The notes: generated by a model from the sequence alone, not told the origin. A stretch of DNA of 64,000 nt from an uncultured Lachnospiraceae bacterium (GCA_910578825.1 CAJTSB010000001.1:62001-126000); one strand, 5' to 3'; shown: positions 8,820 to 17,505, numbered from the stretch's first letter. Translations and numbers: made by a program.

Positions 8820-9665
8820 ATGGGAATTAAGACATATAACCCATATACACCTTCAAGAAGAAATATGACTGGTTCTGATTTTGCTGAAATTACAAAGACT
8901 ACGCCAGAGAAATCTCTGTTGGTTTCCCTGCAGAAACAGTCCGGTCGTAACAATCAGGGTAAGATTACGGTTAGGCACCGCGGAGGCGGTTCCAGAAGGA
9001 AATACAGAATTATTGATTTTAAGAGAAATAAAAAAGACGGCATTCCGGCAACAGTTATCGGAATTGAGTATGATCCGAACAGAACGGCAAATATCGCTTT
9101 GATCTGTTATGCAGACGGCGAGAAGAAATATATCATTGCCCCGGAAGGCCTGACAGACGGAATGAAAGTCATGGAAGGACCGGAAGCCGAAATCAGAGTA
9201 GGAAACTGCCTGCCTCTGGAAAATATTCCGGTTGGTACACAGGTACACAATGTTGAGATGCATCCCGGAAAGGGCGGCCAGCTTGTACGTTCCGCAGGAA
9301 ACAGTGCGCAGTTAATGGCGAAGGAAGGCAAATATGCAACTTTGAGACTTCCCTCCGGTGAAATGAGAATGGTACCGGTTGCCTGCAGGGCAACAATCGG
9401 TGTTGTAGGAAACGCAGACCACAACTTGATTAAGATTGGTAAGGCTGGACGGAAACGTCACATGGGAATCCGCCCGACAGTCCGTGGTTCTGTTATGAAC
9501 CCCAATGACCATCCACATGGTGGTGGAGAAGGTAAGACCGGAATCGGTCGTCCGGGTCCATGTACACCCTGGGGTAAACCTGCACTGGGCTTAAAGACCA
9601 GAAAGAAACACAAATCATCTGACAAACTTATCGTAAGAAGAAGAGACGGTAAGGCATTGAAATAA
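8820..9665 (+). CDS. rplB: 50S ribosomal protein L2 (uL2)
   Basis: A 281-residue L2 with the SH3-like and OB-like RNA-binding folds and the conserved C-terminal HPHGGGEGKTGIGRPGPCTP loop, which contains the histidine implicated in peptidyl transferase function. It is one of the strongest conserved sequences in the window. AAAGGAG precedes the ATG. A 55-base gap separates it from rplW. Confidence 0.98.
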   Translation: MGIKTYNPYTPSRRNMTGSDFAEITKTTPEKSLLVSLQKQSGRNNQGKITVRHRGGGSRRKYRIIDFKRNKKDGIPATVIGIEYDPNRTANIALICYADGEKKYIIAPEGLTDGMKVMEGPEAEIRVGNCLPLENIPVGTQVHNVEMHPGKGGQLVRSAGNSAQLMAKEGKYATLRLPSGEMRMVPVACRATIGVVGNADHNLIKIGKAGRKRHMGIRPTVRGSVMNPNDHPHGGGEGKTGIGRPGPCTPWGKPALGLKTRKKHKSSDKLIVRRRDGKALK

Positions 9666-9678
9666 CAGGAGGTAAATT

Positions 9679-9960
9679 ATGGCTCGTTCACTGAAAAAAG
9701 GACCATTTGCGGATGAAAGCTTATTAAAAAAAGTTGATGCTATGAACGCAGCAGGCGAAAAGAGCGTGATTAAGACATGGTCCCGCCGTTCTACGATTTT
9801 TCCGCAGTTTGTAGGACATACTTTTGCAGTTCATGACGGAAGAAAGCATGTGCCGGTATATGTTACCGAGGATATGGTTGGACATAAACTTGGTGAGTTC
9901 GTTGCGACAAGAACTTACCGTGGACATGGAAAAGACGAGAAGAAGTCAAAAGTTCGTTAA
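9679..9960 (+). CDS. rpsS: 30S ribosomal protein S19 (uS19)
   Basis: A 93-residue S19 beginning MARSLKKGPFADESLL, with the central WSRRSTIFPQFVGHTFAVHDG signature. It binds 16S rRNA in the 30S head with S13 and lies near the A-site finger bridge. ACAGGAGG precedes the ATG. Spacing to rplB is 13 bases. Confidence 0.98.
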   Translation: MARSLKKGPFADESLLKKVDAMNAAGEKSVIKTWSRRSTIFPQFVGHTFAVHDGRKHVPVYVTEDMVGHKLGEFVATRTYRGHGKDEKKSKVR

Positions 9961-9984
9961 TTATGAAAGGAGGTTCCACCATCC

Positions 9985-10371
9985 ATGGCTAAAGGACATA
10001 GAAGTCAAATTAAGAGAGAAAGAAACGCACAGAAAGATACCAGGCCTTCGGCAAAATTATCCTATGCCAGAGTATCTGTTCAGAAAGCATGTTTCGTACT
10101 GGATGCAATTCGTGGGAAAGACGTTAATACCGCTTTGGCGATTTTGGCTTACAACCCGAGATATGCGTCCAGCGTAATAGAAAAGTTACTGAAATCTGCG
10201 GTTGCCAATGCAGAGAACAACAATGGATTGGATGCAGAAAACCTTTATATCGCAGAATGCTATGCAAATAAAGGACCAACAATGAAAAGAGTTAGACCAA
10301 GAGCACAGGGAAGGGCTTACCGAATCGAAAAGAGAATGAGCCACATTACAATCGTGCTTGATGAAAGATAG
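9985..10371 (+). CDS. rplV: 50S ribosomal protein L22 (uL22)
   Basis: A 128-residue L22. The globular part contains SYARVSVQKACFVLDAIRG, and the beta-hairpin region (TMKRVRPRAQGRAYRI) contributes to the exit-tunnel constriction where macrolide-resistance changes occur. AAAGGAGG precedes the ATG. Its stop is 10 bases from the rpsC start. Confidence 0.97.
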   Translation: MAKGHRSQIKRERNAQKDTRPSAKLSYARVSVQKACFVLDAIRGKDVNTALAILAYNPRYASSVIEKLLKSAVANAENNNGLDAENLYIAECYANKGPTMKRVRPRAQGRAYRIEKRMSHITIVLDER

Positions 10372-10381
10372 GAGGGCAAAC

Positions 10382-11038
10382 ATGGGACAGAAAGTGAATC
10401 CTCATGGCTTAAGAGTCGGCATTATCAAGGATTGGGACTCTAAATGGTACGCAGATGCAGATTTTGCAGACTTTTTGGTAGAAGATTACAACATCAGAAC
10501 ATTTTTGAAAAAGAAATTATACGCAGCAGGCGTTTCTAAGATTGAAATTGAGAGAGCTTCTGACCGCGTAAAAGTTATCCTCTATACTGCAAAGCCAGGT
10601 GTCGTGATTGGAAAAGGCGGTTCTGAGATTGAGAAAGTCAAAGCAGAACTTCAGAAATATACAGACAAGAAACTGGTAGTAGATATTAAAGAAGTAAAAA
10701 GACCGGACAAAGATGCGCAGCTGGTAGCAGAAAATATTGCATTGCAGCTGGAGAACCGCGTATCTTTCCGTAGAGCAATGAAATCCTGCATGGGAAGAAG
10801 TATGAAGGCAGGAGCGCTGGGAATCAAGAGTTCCGTTTCCGGACGTCTGGGTGGCGCTGACATGGCGCGTACCGAGTTCTACAGCGAGGGAACAATCCCG
10901 CTTCAGACATTAAGAGCAGATATCGATTATGGATTCGCCGAGGCAGATACTACTTACGGCAAAGTAGGCGTAAAAGTATGGATTTACAAAGGCGAGATAC
11001 TTCCAACAAAGGAATCTAAGGAAGGGAGCGATAAATAA
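10382..11038 (+). CDS. rpsC: 30S ribosomal protein S3 (uS3)
   Basis: A 218-residue S3 starting MGQKVNPHGLRVG; the upstream in-frame ATG at 10358 lies inside rplV and is not used. A KH type-2 domain shows GVVIGKGGSEIEKVK (GKGG at about 77-80). The C-terminal domain contributes to mRNA entry and helicase activity. GGAGGG precedes ATG 10382. The stop overlaps the rplP start (TAATG). Confidence 0.97.
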   Translation: MGQKVNPHGLRVGIIKDWDSKWYADADFADFLVEDYNIRTFLKKKLYAAGVSKIEIERASDRVKVILYTAKPGVVIGKGGSEIEKVKAELQKYTDKKLVVDIKEVKRPDKDAQLVAENIALQLENRVSFRRAMKSCMGRSMKAGALGIKSSVSGRLGGADMARTEFYSEGTIPLQTLRADIDYGFAEADTTYGKVGVKVWIYKGEILPTKESKEGSDK

Positions 11039-11475
11039 TGTTAATGCCAAAAAGAGTAAAACGCCGTAAACAGTTCCGTGGTTCCATGGCAGGGAAGGCG
11101 TTGAGAGGTAATAAAATTACAAATGGTGAATACGGCATCGTAGCGATGGAGCCCTGCTGGATTAAGTCAAACCAGATTGAGGCAGCCCGTATTGCAATGA
11201 CACGTTACATCAAGCGTGGTGGTAAAGTTTGGATCAAGATTTTCCCAGACAAACCGGTAACTGCAAAACCAGCGGAAACTCGTATGGGTTCCGGTAAAGG
11301 AACATTGGAATACTGGGTTGCTGTAGTAAAGCCAGGACGCGTAATGTTCGAGATTTCCGGAGTACCAGAAGAAACAGCTCGTGAGGCATTGCGTCTTGCT
11401 ACACATAAATTACCCTGTAAATGTAAAGTAGTTTCACGTGCAGACTTAGAAGGCGGTGAATCAAATGAAAACTAG
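11038..11475 (+). CDS. rplP: 50S ribosomal protein L16 (uL16)
   Basis: A 145-residue L16 starting MLMPKRVKRRKQFRG, with the conserved KPAETRMGSGKG loop near the A-site tRNA elbow and the ALRLATHKLPCKCKVV tail. The start overlaps the rpsC stop, and the 3' end overlaps rpmC by 11 bases, so the genes are probably translationally coupled. Confidence 0.97.
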   Translation: MLMPKRVKRRKQFRGSMAGKALRGNKITNGEYGIVAMEPCWIKSNQIEAARIAMTRYIKRGGKVWIKIFPDKPVTAKPAETRMGSGKGTLEYWVAVVKPGRVMFEISGVPEETAREALRLATHKLPCKCKVVSRADLEGGESNEN

Positions 11476-11671
11476 TAATTATTTAAAAGATTTAAGAGAA
11501 GAAAATGTAGCGTCCTTACAGGAGCGGCTTGTAGATGCGAAGAAGGAATTGTTCAATCTGAGATTCCAGAATGCAACGAATCAGTTAGATAATACCGGAA
11601 GAATCAAAGAAGTTCGCAAGAATATCGCTAGAATTCAGACGATTATCACTGAAAAGCAGCGTGAGGCATAA
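11465..11671 (+). CDS. rpmC: 50S ribosomal protein L29 (uL29)
   Basis: A 68-residue two-helix coiled-coil protein with LQERLVDAKKELFNLRFQNA and KEVRKNIARIQTIITEK. It sits next to L23 at the tunnel exit. ATG 11465 is preferred over in-frame GTG 11456 because AGGCGG at 11451-11456 is then 8 bases away. The coding region overlaps the end of rplP. Confidence 0.95.
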   Translation: MKTSNYLKDLREENVASLQERLVDAKKELFNLRFQNATNQLDNTGRIKEVRKNIARIQTIITEKQREA

Positions 11672-11718
11672 AACGCCGGATCAGGAACTTCCATTTAAAA
11701 GAAAGGAGACTCTATATC

Positions 11719-11976
11719 GTGGGAGAAAGAAATCTTAGAAAAACACGTACCGGTATTGTTGTAAGCGACAAGATGGATAAGACCATTGTTGTTGCAGTAA
11801 GAGACAATGTAAGACATCCCCTTTACAACAAAATCGTTAAGAAAACTTATAAATTAAAAGCTCATGACGAGAACAATGAATGCAACATTGGCGACACAGT
11901 CAGAGTAATGGAAACAAGGCCTTTATCAAAAGATAAGAGATGGAGACTTGTAGAGATCGTAGAGAGAGCGAAATAA
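11719..11976 (+). CDS. rpsQ: 30S ribosomal protein S17 (uS17)
   Basis: An 85-residue OB-fold protein with RKTRTGIVVSDKMDKTIVV and VMETRPLSKDKRWRLVEIVE, binding the 5' domain of 16S rRNA. The start codon is GTG (11719), placed by AAAGGAGA upstream. A short 14-base gap leads to rplN. Confidence 0.96.
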   Translation: MGERNLRKTRTGIVVSDKMDKTIVVAVRDNVRHPLYNKIVKKTYKLKAHDENNECNIGDTVRVMETRPLSKDKRWRLVEIVERAK

Positions 11977-11990
11977 AGGAGGCTACCGGC

Positions 11991-12359
11991 ATGATTCAAC
12001 AGGAAAGTAGACTGAAAGTAGCTGATAATACAGGAGCAAAAGAAATACTGTGTATCCGTGTTATGGGCGGTTCTACCAGAAGATATGCAAATATCGGAGA
12101 TATCATTACTGCTACGGTTAAAGATGCAACACCAGGCGGCGTTGTTAAAAAAGGCGATGTAGTAAAAGCTGTAGTAGTTCGCACCAAAAAAGGTGCCCGT
12201 CGTAAAGATGGTTCTTATATTAAATTTGACGAGAATGCGGCTGTTATCATCAAAGAGGACAAAACTCCAAGAGGGACCCGTATCTTTGGACCAGTTGCTA
12301 GAGAGCTTCGTGAAAAACAGTTTATGAAGATTGTTTCCTTAGCTCCGGAAGTATTATAG
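11991..12359 (+). CDS. rplN: 50S ribosomal protein L14 (uL14)
   Basis: A 122-residue L14 starting MIQQESRLKVADNTGAKE, the family hallmark; ATG 11991 is set by AAAGGAGG. L14 binds 23S rRNA and forms intersubunit bridges with 16S rRNA. The ARRKDGSYIKFDENA segment is the usual conserved strand. It marks the start of the spc section within the continuous cluster. Confidence 0.98.
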   Translation: MIQQESRLKVADNTGAKEILCIRVMGGSTRRYANIGDIITATVKDATPGGVVKKGDVVKAVVVRTKKGARRKDGSYIKFDENAAVIIKEDKTPRGTRIFGPVARELREKQFMKIVSLAPEVL

Positions 12360-12370
12360 GAGGTGGGAAG

Positions 12371-12682
12371 ATGGCAACATTAAAGATTAAAAAAGGCGAT
12401 TTGGTAAAGATAATCGCTGGAAAAGATAAAGACAAAGAAGGTAAGGTAATCGAAATAAACAGAAAGAAAAATACTGTTCTGGTAGAAGGATGCAATATGA
12501 TTACCAAGCATACCAAGCCCAGCATGGCAAATCAGCAGGGCGGTATCGTGCATCAGGAGGGACCTGTTCATATTTCGAACGTAATGTATGTTCACAAAGG
12601 AAAAGCTACCCGGATCGGTTTCAAGATGGACGGAGACAAGAAAGTACGTTTTGCCAAATCCACTGGCGATATCATTGATTAA
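12371..12682 (+). CDS. rplX: 50S ribosomal protein L24 (uL24)
   Basis: A 103-residue L24 with an N-terminal KOW motif (KKGDLVKIIAGKDKDKEGKV) and the conserved IVHQEGPVHISNVM segment. It initiates 50S assembly by binding the 5' end of 23S rRNA. TAGGAGGTG overlaps the rplN stop and positions ATG 12371. Confidence 0.97.
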   Translation: MATLKIKKGDLVKIIAGKDKDKEGKVIEINRKKNTVLVEGCNMITKHTKPSMANQQGGIVHQEGPVHISNVMYVHKGKATRIGFKMDGDKKVRFAKSTGDIID

Positions 12683-12705
12683 TTCAGGAGAGGAGGTCCA
12701 TTCAG

Positions 12706-13248
12706 TTGAGTAGTAGATTAAAAGAAACTTATCAGAACGAAATCGTAGACGCTCTGATGAAGAAGTTTGAATATAAAAACGTTATGCAGGTACCGAAGCT
12801 TGAAAAAGTAGTCATCAACATGGGTGTTGGTGAAGCGAAAGAGAATGTTAAGCTTTTGGATGCTGCTGTCAGCGATTTGGAGACAATCACAGGACAGAAA
12901 GCTGTTGTTACAAAGGCTAAGAAGTCTGTGGCTAACTTCAAGCTTAGAGAAGGTATGCCGATTGGATGTAAGGTTACTTTAAGAGGCAACAAGATGTATG
13001 AGTTTGTTGACCGCCTGATTAATCTTGCATTGCCGCGTGTACGTGACTTTAGAGGCGTAAACCCGAATTCATTTGACGGAAGAGGAAATTATGCACTCGG
13101 TATCAAAGAGCAGTTGATTTTCCCGGAAATTGAGTATGACAAGATCGACAAGATTCGTGGTATGGATATTATTTTCGTAACTACAGCAAAAACAGACGAA
13201 GAAGCACGTGAGTTGTTGGCGCAGTTCAATATGCCGTTTACAAAATAA
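12706..13248 (+). CDS. rplE: 50S ribosomal protein L5 (uL5)
   Basis: A 180-residue L5 with VPKLEKVVINMGVGEAKEN and RDFRGVNPNSFDGRGNY. It binds 5S rRNA and contacts S13 across the subunit interface. The start codon is TTG (12706), 8 bases after AGGAGGT (12691-12697); no ATG gives an L5-like N terminus, so the rare start seems real. Confidence 0.97.
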   Translation: MSSRLKETYQNEIVDALMKKFEYKNVMQVPKLEKVVINMGVGEAKENVKLLDAAVSDLETITGQKAVVTKAKKSVANFKLREGMPIGCKVTLRGNKMYEFVDRLINLALPRVRDFRGVNPNSFDGRGNYALGIKEQLIFPEIEYDKIDKIRGMDIIFVTTAKTDEEARELLAQFNMPFTK

Positions 13249-13263
13249 CAGGAGGGAATTTTA

Positions 13264-13449
13264 ATGGCAAAAACAGCAATGAAAATTAAACAGCAGCGCA
13301 AACAGAAATTCTCTACCAGAGAATATAGCCGCTGTAGAATTTGTGGACGTCCACATGCATATTTAAGGAAATACGGAATTTGCAGAATCTGTTTCCGTGA
13401 GTTGGCATATAAAGGACAGATACCAGGTGTGAAAAAGGCAAGTTGGTGA
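13264..13449 (+). CDS. rpsZ: 30S ribosomal protein S14, zinc-binding type
   Basis: A 61-residue short S14 with the zinc knuckle C24-x2-C27-x12-C40-x2-C43 (CRICGRP...CRICFREL). This is the zinc-containing form that many Firmicutes replace with a zinc-free paralogue under zinc limitation; no paralogue is in the window. ACAGGAGGG precedes the ATG. Confidence 0.97.
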   Translation: MAKTAMKIKQQRKQKFSTREYSRCRICGRPHAYLRKYGICRICFRELAYKGQIPGVKKASW

Positions 13450-13467
13450 CCGAAAGCAACTTCCTTA
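13448..13467 (+). repeat. Divergent member of the intergenic repeat family
   Basis: The rpsZ-rpsH spacer holds GACCGAAAGCAACTTCCTTA. Its first part matches bases 18939-18952 downstream of map almost exactly, and its AACTTCCTTA end matches the 3' end of the repeats at 19042 and 19932. See the finding on this family. Confidence 0.45.
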
Positions 13468-13496
13468 TGAAATAATAATAGGAGGAATTATATATC

Positions 13497-13898
13497 ATGA
13501 CAATGAGTGACCCAATTGCAGATATGCTTACAAGAATTCGTAATGCAAATACTGCGAAACATGATACAGTAGATGTTCCAGCTTCCAAGATGAAGGTTGC
13601 AATCGCCGACATTCTCGCAAATGAAGGTTATATTGTAAAATATGATATCGTGGAAGACGGTAGTTTTAATACAATCCGCATTACTTTAAAGTATGGCAAA
13701 GATAAAAACGAGAAAATCATTACCGGTCTGAAGAGAATTTCCAAGCCAGGTCTTCGCGTATATGCCGGCAAAAATGAGATTCCTAAGGTTCTGGGCGGTC
13801 TGGGAATAGCAATCCTTTCCACAAACCAGGGCGTTGTAACTGATAAAGAGGCAAGAAAATTAGCAGTAGGCGGAGAAGTTCTCGCCTATGTATGGTAG
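13497..13898 (+). CDS. rpsH: 30S ribosomal protein S8 (uS8)
   Basis: A 133-residue S8 with MSDPIADMLTRIRNAN at the start and ISKPGLRVYAGKNEIPKVLGG plus the C-terminal GVVTDKEARK signature. It binds helix 21 of 16S rRNA, and in E. coli it also represses the spc operon. ATG 13497 follows AGGAGG by 11 bases. Confidence 0.97.
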   Translation: MTMSDPIADMLTRIRNANTAKHDTVDVPASKMKVAIADILANEGYIVKYDIVEDGSFNTIRITLKYGKDKNEKIITGLKRISKPGLRVYAGKNEIPKVLGGLGIAILSTNQGVVTDKEARKLAVGGEVLAYVW

Positions 13899-13909
13899 GA
13901 GGTACGGGC

Positions 13910-14449
13910 ATGTCACGAATTGGAAGAATGCCAATCGCGATACCGGCAGGCGTAACTGTTGATATTGCAGAAAATAATCATGTGACTGTAAAAGGTCCGA
14001 AGGGAACGTTAGAGAGAACCCTTCCCATAGAGATGGAAATTAAGTTAGAAGGTTCTGAAGTAACCGTAACAAGACCTAATGACGTAAAGAAGATGAAATC
14101 TTTACATGGTTTAACAAGAACGCTCATCAACAACATGGTAGTTGGTGTGACAGATGGTTATACCAAGGAACTGGAAGTAAACGGCGTTGGTTACAGAGCA
14201 TCCAAGTCCGGTAAGGAATTAACCCTGAACCTTGGATTTTCACATCCGGTAATCATGACAGATCCGGAAGGACTGGAGTCAAAGGTTGACGGCAATAAGA
14301 TTATCATCTCCGGTATCGATAAAGAAAAAGTTGGCCAGTACGCAGCAGAAATCAGAGATAAGAGAAGACCTGAGCCTTATAAAGGAAAAGGTATCAAATA
14401 TGCTGATGAAGTTATCAGGCGTAAAGTTGGTAAGACTGGTAAGAAATAA
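13910..14449 (+). CDS. rplF: 50S ribosomal protein L6 (uL6)
   Basis: A 179-residue L6 with two repeated domains, starting MSRIGRMPIAIPAGV and carrying the C-terminal RRPEPYKGKGIKYADEVIRRK motif. It lies near the factor-binding site. ATG 13910 follows TAGGAGGT, which overlaps the rpsH stop. Confidence 0.97.
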   Translation: MSRIGRMPIAIPAGVTVDIAENNHVTVKGPKGTLERTLPIEMEIKLEGSEVTVTRPNDVKKMKSLHGLTRTLINNMVVGVTDGYTKELEVNGVGYRASKSGKELTLNLGFSHPVIMTDPEGLESKVDGNKIIISGIDKEKVGQYAAEIRDKRRPEPYKGKGIKYADEVIRRKVGKTGKK

Positions 14450-14466
14450 AATAGGAGGAACAAAAA

Positions 14467-14835
14467 ATGGTTAATAAAAAATCAAGAACAGAAGTTCGTA
14501 TGAAAAAACACAGAAGAATACGTAATCGTTTCTCCGGTACTGCTGAAAGACCACGTTTAGCTGTGTTTAGAAGCAATAATCACATGTATGTGCAGATTAT
14601 TGATGATACAGCCCAGCACACGCTTGTTTCTGCGTCTACGCTTCAGAAGGATGTAAAAGCAGAGCTGGAAAAAACCAATAATGTAGAGGCAGCAGCACAT
14701 CTGGGAACTGTAATTGCAAAGAGAGCGTTAGATAAGGGCATTACGACTGTTGTCTTCGACAGAGGCGGTTTTATTTATCAGGGAAAAATCAAAGCTTTAG
14801 CTGAGGCAGCCAGAGAAGCTGGTTTAGACTTTTAA
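14467..14835 (+). CDS. rplR: 50S ribosomal protein L18 (uL18)
   Basis: A 122-residue L18 with a basic N terminus (RMKKHRRIRNRFSGT), RPRLAVFRSNNHMYVQIIDD and the FDRGGFIYQGKIKALAEAAREAGL ending. It forms the 5S rRNA complex with L5. ATAGGAGG precedes the ATG. Confidence 0.97.
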   Translation: MVNKKSRTEVRMKKHRRIRNRFSGTAERPRLAVFRSNNHMYVQIIDDTAQHTLVSASTLQKDVKAELEKTNNVEAAAHLGTVIAKRALDKGITTVVFDRGGFIYQGKIKALAEAAREAGLDF

Positions 14836-14852
14836 TAGGAGGAGACAGATAC

Positions 14853-15362
14853 ATGAAACGTACAATCATTGATGCTAGTCAATTAGAGTTAACAGAAAAA
14901 GTGGTATCAATTAAGCGTGTAACAAAAGTTGTCAAGGGCGGACGTAATATGCGCTTTACAGCTTTGGTTGTTGTCGGCGATGGCAATGGTCATGTAGGTG
15001 CAGGTTTAGGTAAGGCAACTGAAATTCCCGAAGCAATCCGCAAGGGAAAAGAAGATGCAATGAAGAAACTGATTACTGTTAAATTAGACGATAATAATAG
15101 TATCACACACGATATTACCGGAAAGCATACCGGAGCGTCTGTGTTACTGAAAAGAGCTCCCGAAGGTACTGGTGTAATCGCGGGCGGTCCTGCACGTAAT
15201 GTGTGCGAGCTTGCCGGAATTAAGAACATCCGTACAAAATCTTTAGGTTCCAACAACAAGCAGAATGTAGTTCTCGCTACAATCAATGCTTTAAGTCAGT
15301 TGAAATCTCCGGAAGAGGTAGCAAAACTCCGCGGTAAATCTGTGGAAGAGATACTCGGTTAA
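14853..15362 (+). CDS. rpsE: 30S ribosomal protein S5 (uS5)
   Basis: A 169-residue S5 with the N-terminal double-stranded-RNA-binding-like domain (KVVKGGRNMRFTALVVVGD, VGAGLGKATEIPEAIRK) and the C-terminal S5 fold. It is involved in decoding accuracy and mRNA entry. TAGGAGGAG precedes the ATG. Confidence 0.97.
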   Translation: MKRTIIDASQLELTEKVVSIKRVTKVVKGGRNMRFTALVVVGDGNGHVGAGLGKATEIPEAIRKGKEDAMKKLITVKLDDNNSITHDITGKHTGASVLLKRAPEGTGVIAGGPARNVCELAGIKNIRTKSLGSNNKQNVVLATINALSQLKSPEEVAKLRGKSVEEILG

Positions 15363-15374
15363 GGAGGATAAGAA

Positions 15375-15557
15375 ATGGCAGAGAAATTAAAAATTACACT
15401 TGTGAAATCTACGATTGGAGCAGTTCCCAAGAACCGTAAGACCGTAGAGGCACTTGGTTTAAGGAAATTAAATCATTCTGTGGAAATGCCGGACAACGAT
15501 GCAGTCAGAGGCATGATCCGACATGTGAGACATTTAGTGAAAGTGGAAGAAATCTAA
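15375..15557 (+). CDS. rpmD: 50S ribosomal protein L30 (uL30)
   Basis: A 60-residue L30 with LKITLVKSTIGAVPKNRKTVEALGLRK followed by the MIRHVRHLVKVEE ending, as expected for the short bacterial form. AAGGAGG precedes the ATG; the gene sits 12 bases after rpsE. Confidence 0.96.
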   Translation: MAEKLKITLVKSTIGAVPKNRKTVEALGLRKLNHSVEMPDNDAVRGMIRHVRHLVKVEEI

Positions 15558-15580
15558 GACAAAAGTAAGGAGGTGTCAGA

Positions 15581-16021
15581 ATGGAATTATCAAGTTTAAG
15601 ACCGGCGGAAGGTTCCAAGCACAGTAATAATTTCAGAAGAGGACGCGGACACGGTTCAGGAAATGGTAAGACCGCTGGTAAGGGACATAAGGGTCAGAAA
15701 GCTCGTTCCGGAGCGCCAAGACCTGGGTTCGAAGGTGGACAGATGCCATTATACAGGCGAATTCCCAAGCGCGGTTTTACAAATAGAAACAGCAAGGAAA
15801 TCATTGCCATTAATTTAGATAAATTGGAAGTGTTTGACAATGATACTGTGGTAACTATTGAGGAATTGTTGGAGCGCAGGATTATCAGAAAGACCGGAGA
15901 CGGCGTTAAGATTCTGGGTAACGGCGAATTAACAAAGAAACTTACAGTACAGGTGAATGCCTTCAGTGCAGGTGCAAAAGAAAAGATTGAGGCTCTGGGC
16001 GGAAAAGCAGAGGTGATCTAA
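15581..16021 (+). CDS. rplO: 50S ribosomal protein L15 (uL15)
   Basis: A 146-residue L15 with the Gly/Arg-rich N-terminal tail (RRGRGHGSGNGKTAGKGHKG) and the GFEGGQMPLYRRIPKRGF signature. It is a late 50S assembly protein. AAGGAGGTG precedes the ATG. The stop is 2 bases from secY, which suggests coupled translation. Confidence 0.97.
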   Translation: MELSSLRPAEGSKHSNNFRRGRGHGSGNGKTAGKGHKGQKARSGAPRPGFEGGQMPLYRRIPKRGFTNRNSKEIIAINLDKLEVFDNDTVVTIEELLERRIIRKTGDGVKILGNGELTKKLTVQVNAFSAGAKEKIEALGGKAEVI

Positions 16022-16023
16022 GG

Positions 16024-17343
16024 ATGCTGGAGACACTTCAAAAAGCATTTAAAATCAAAGATATCAGGACGCGTATATTTTATACGTTTATAATGTTAGT
16101 TGTCATCAGGCTGGGTTCACAGCTTCCCATGCCTGGTGTAAATGGAGATGTAATTGCAGAGTGGTTTGCGAGCCAGGGTGCGGATGGATTGAATTTCTTT
16201 AATGCCATCACCGGTGGATCTTTCGAGCAGATGTCTGTATTTGCACTGAACATCACACCGTATATTACATCTTCTATTATCATGCAGCTTCTCACGATTG
16301 CAATTCCCAAACTGGAAGAAATGCAAAAAGACGGAGAAGATGGAAGAAAGAAAATTGCTGAAATTACACGTTACGTGACAGTTGCGCTTGCTTTGATTCA
16401 GTCCATTGCCATGGCAATCGGATTTGGACGCAGCGGCTATCTGGTGAAGTTTGATGCACTGCACGTTGTCATGATGGTTACAGGTTTGACCGCAGGTTCT
16501 GCGGTACTGATGTGGATTGGCGAGAGAATCACAGAGAAGGGTGTCGGCAACGGTATCTCAATCGTTTTGACCATCAATATTGTTTCCCGTATTCCGGAAG
16601 ATCTGATGTCTCTTTACACACAGTTCATTAAGAATGCATCAAATGCCGGAAATGCGATTATGGCAACACTTGTGATTTTGGCAGTGATTCTGGTAACGGT
16701 AGTGTTTGTCATTATTCTTCAGGATGGACAGCGCAGAATTCCGGTACAGTACAGCAAGAAGATTCAGGGACGCAAACAGGTAGGCGGTCAGTCCAGCCAC
16801 ATTCCTTTGAAGGTAAATACGGCGGGCGTAATTCCGATTATCTTTGCGCAGTCCATTTTACAGTTTCCGGTGGTAATTGCATCCATCATGGGTAAAGGAA
16901 ATGGAAACGGCATTGGCAGCAAGATTCTTCACGGAATGTCCCAGTCCTACTGGTGCGACCCGGACCAGCCGATTTACAGCATAGGTTTGGTGGTATACAT
17001 TGTATTGATTATTGCATTTGCATACTTCTATACCTCAATTACCTTTAACCCGCTGGAAATTGCAAATAACATGAAACGTCAGGGCGGATTTATTCCGGGT
17101 ATCAGACCTGGAAAGCCTACCAGCGATTATCTGACAAAGATTTTGAATTATATTGTATTCATCGGAGCCGTTGGTCTTACGATTGTAGCGGTGATTCCGA
17201 TTTTCTTTAATGGAGTATTTGGAGCAAACGTATCTTTTGGTGGAACATCAATTATCATTATCGTGGGTGTTATCATTGAGACGTTGAAACAGATTGAATC
17301 CCAGATGCTGGTACGTTATTACAAAGGATTTTTGAATGACTAG
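16024..17343 (+). CDS. secY: Protein translocase subunit SecY
   Basis: A 439-residue ten-helix membrane protein. It opens with an amphipathic FKIKDIRTRIFYTFIMLVVIRLGSQLPMPGV, carries the plug region and TAGSAVLMWIGERITEKGVGNGIS, and has the cytoplasmic loop RRIPVQYSKK that contacts SecA and the ribosome. It forms the protein-conducting channel with SecE and SecG, both encoded elsewhere. The gene lies 2 bases after rplO, the usual Firmicutes position. Confidence 0.98.
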   Translation: MLETLQKAFKIKDIRTRIFYTFIMLVVIRLGSQLPMPGVNGDVIAEWFASQGADGLNFFNAITGGSFEQMSVFALNITPYITSSIIMQLLTIAIPKLEEMQKDGEDGRKKIAEITRYVTVALALIQSIAMAIGFGRSGYLVKFDALHVVMMVTGLTAGSAVLMWIGERITEKGVGNGISIVLTINIVSRIPEDLMSLYTQFIKNASNAGNAIMATLVILAVILVTVVFVIILQDGQRRIPVQYSKKIQGRKQVGGQSSHIPLKVNTAGVIPIIFAQSILQFPVVIASIMGKGNGNGIGSKILHGMSQSYWCDPDQPIYSIGLVVYIVLIIAFAYFYTSITFNPLEIANNMKRQGGFIPGIRPGKPTSDYLTKILNYIVFIGAVGLTIVAVIPIFFNGVFGANVSFGGTSIIIIVGVIIETLKQIESQMLVRYYKGFLND

Positions 17344-17414
17344 AAATTAATGATGTGTGCCTGGGAGGCGTTTTCTGTCTCCCATGGCGCACTATATTTA
17401 TAGGAGGAAGGCAA

Positions 17415-17501
17415 ATGCGAAGCATTTTTAGAATGCCTTCCGACGATATGGCAGGTGTCGCAGAACGACGCGTGCCGATACCTTATTTTTCAGGAGGATG
17501 A
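17415..17501 (+). CDS. Possible 28-codon small ORF upstream of adk
   Basis: ATG 17415 follows TAGGAGGAAGGCAA, an excellent ribosome-binding site, and opens a frame MRSIFRMPSDDMAGVAERRV... that ends at TGA 17499-17501, overlapping the adk Shine-Dalgarno and 4 bases before the adk ATG. The same bases can fold into GGAAGGC/GCCTTCC with an inner AAATGC/GCATTT stem. It may be a translated leader peptide coupling adk translation, or a remnant upstream Shine-Dalgarno with a chance ORF. No homologue is recognised. Confidence 0.35.
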   Translation: MRSIFRMPSDDMAGVAERRVPIPYFSGG

Positions 17502-17505
17502 TGGT

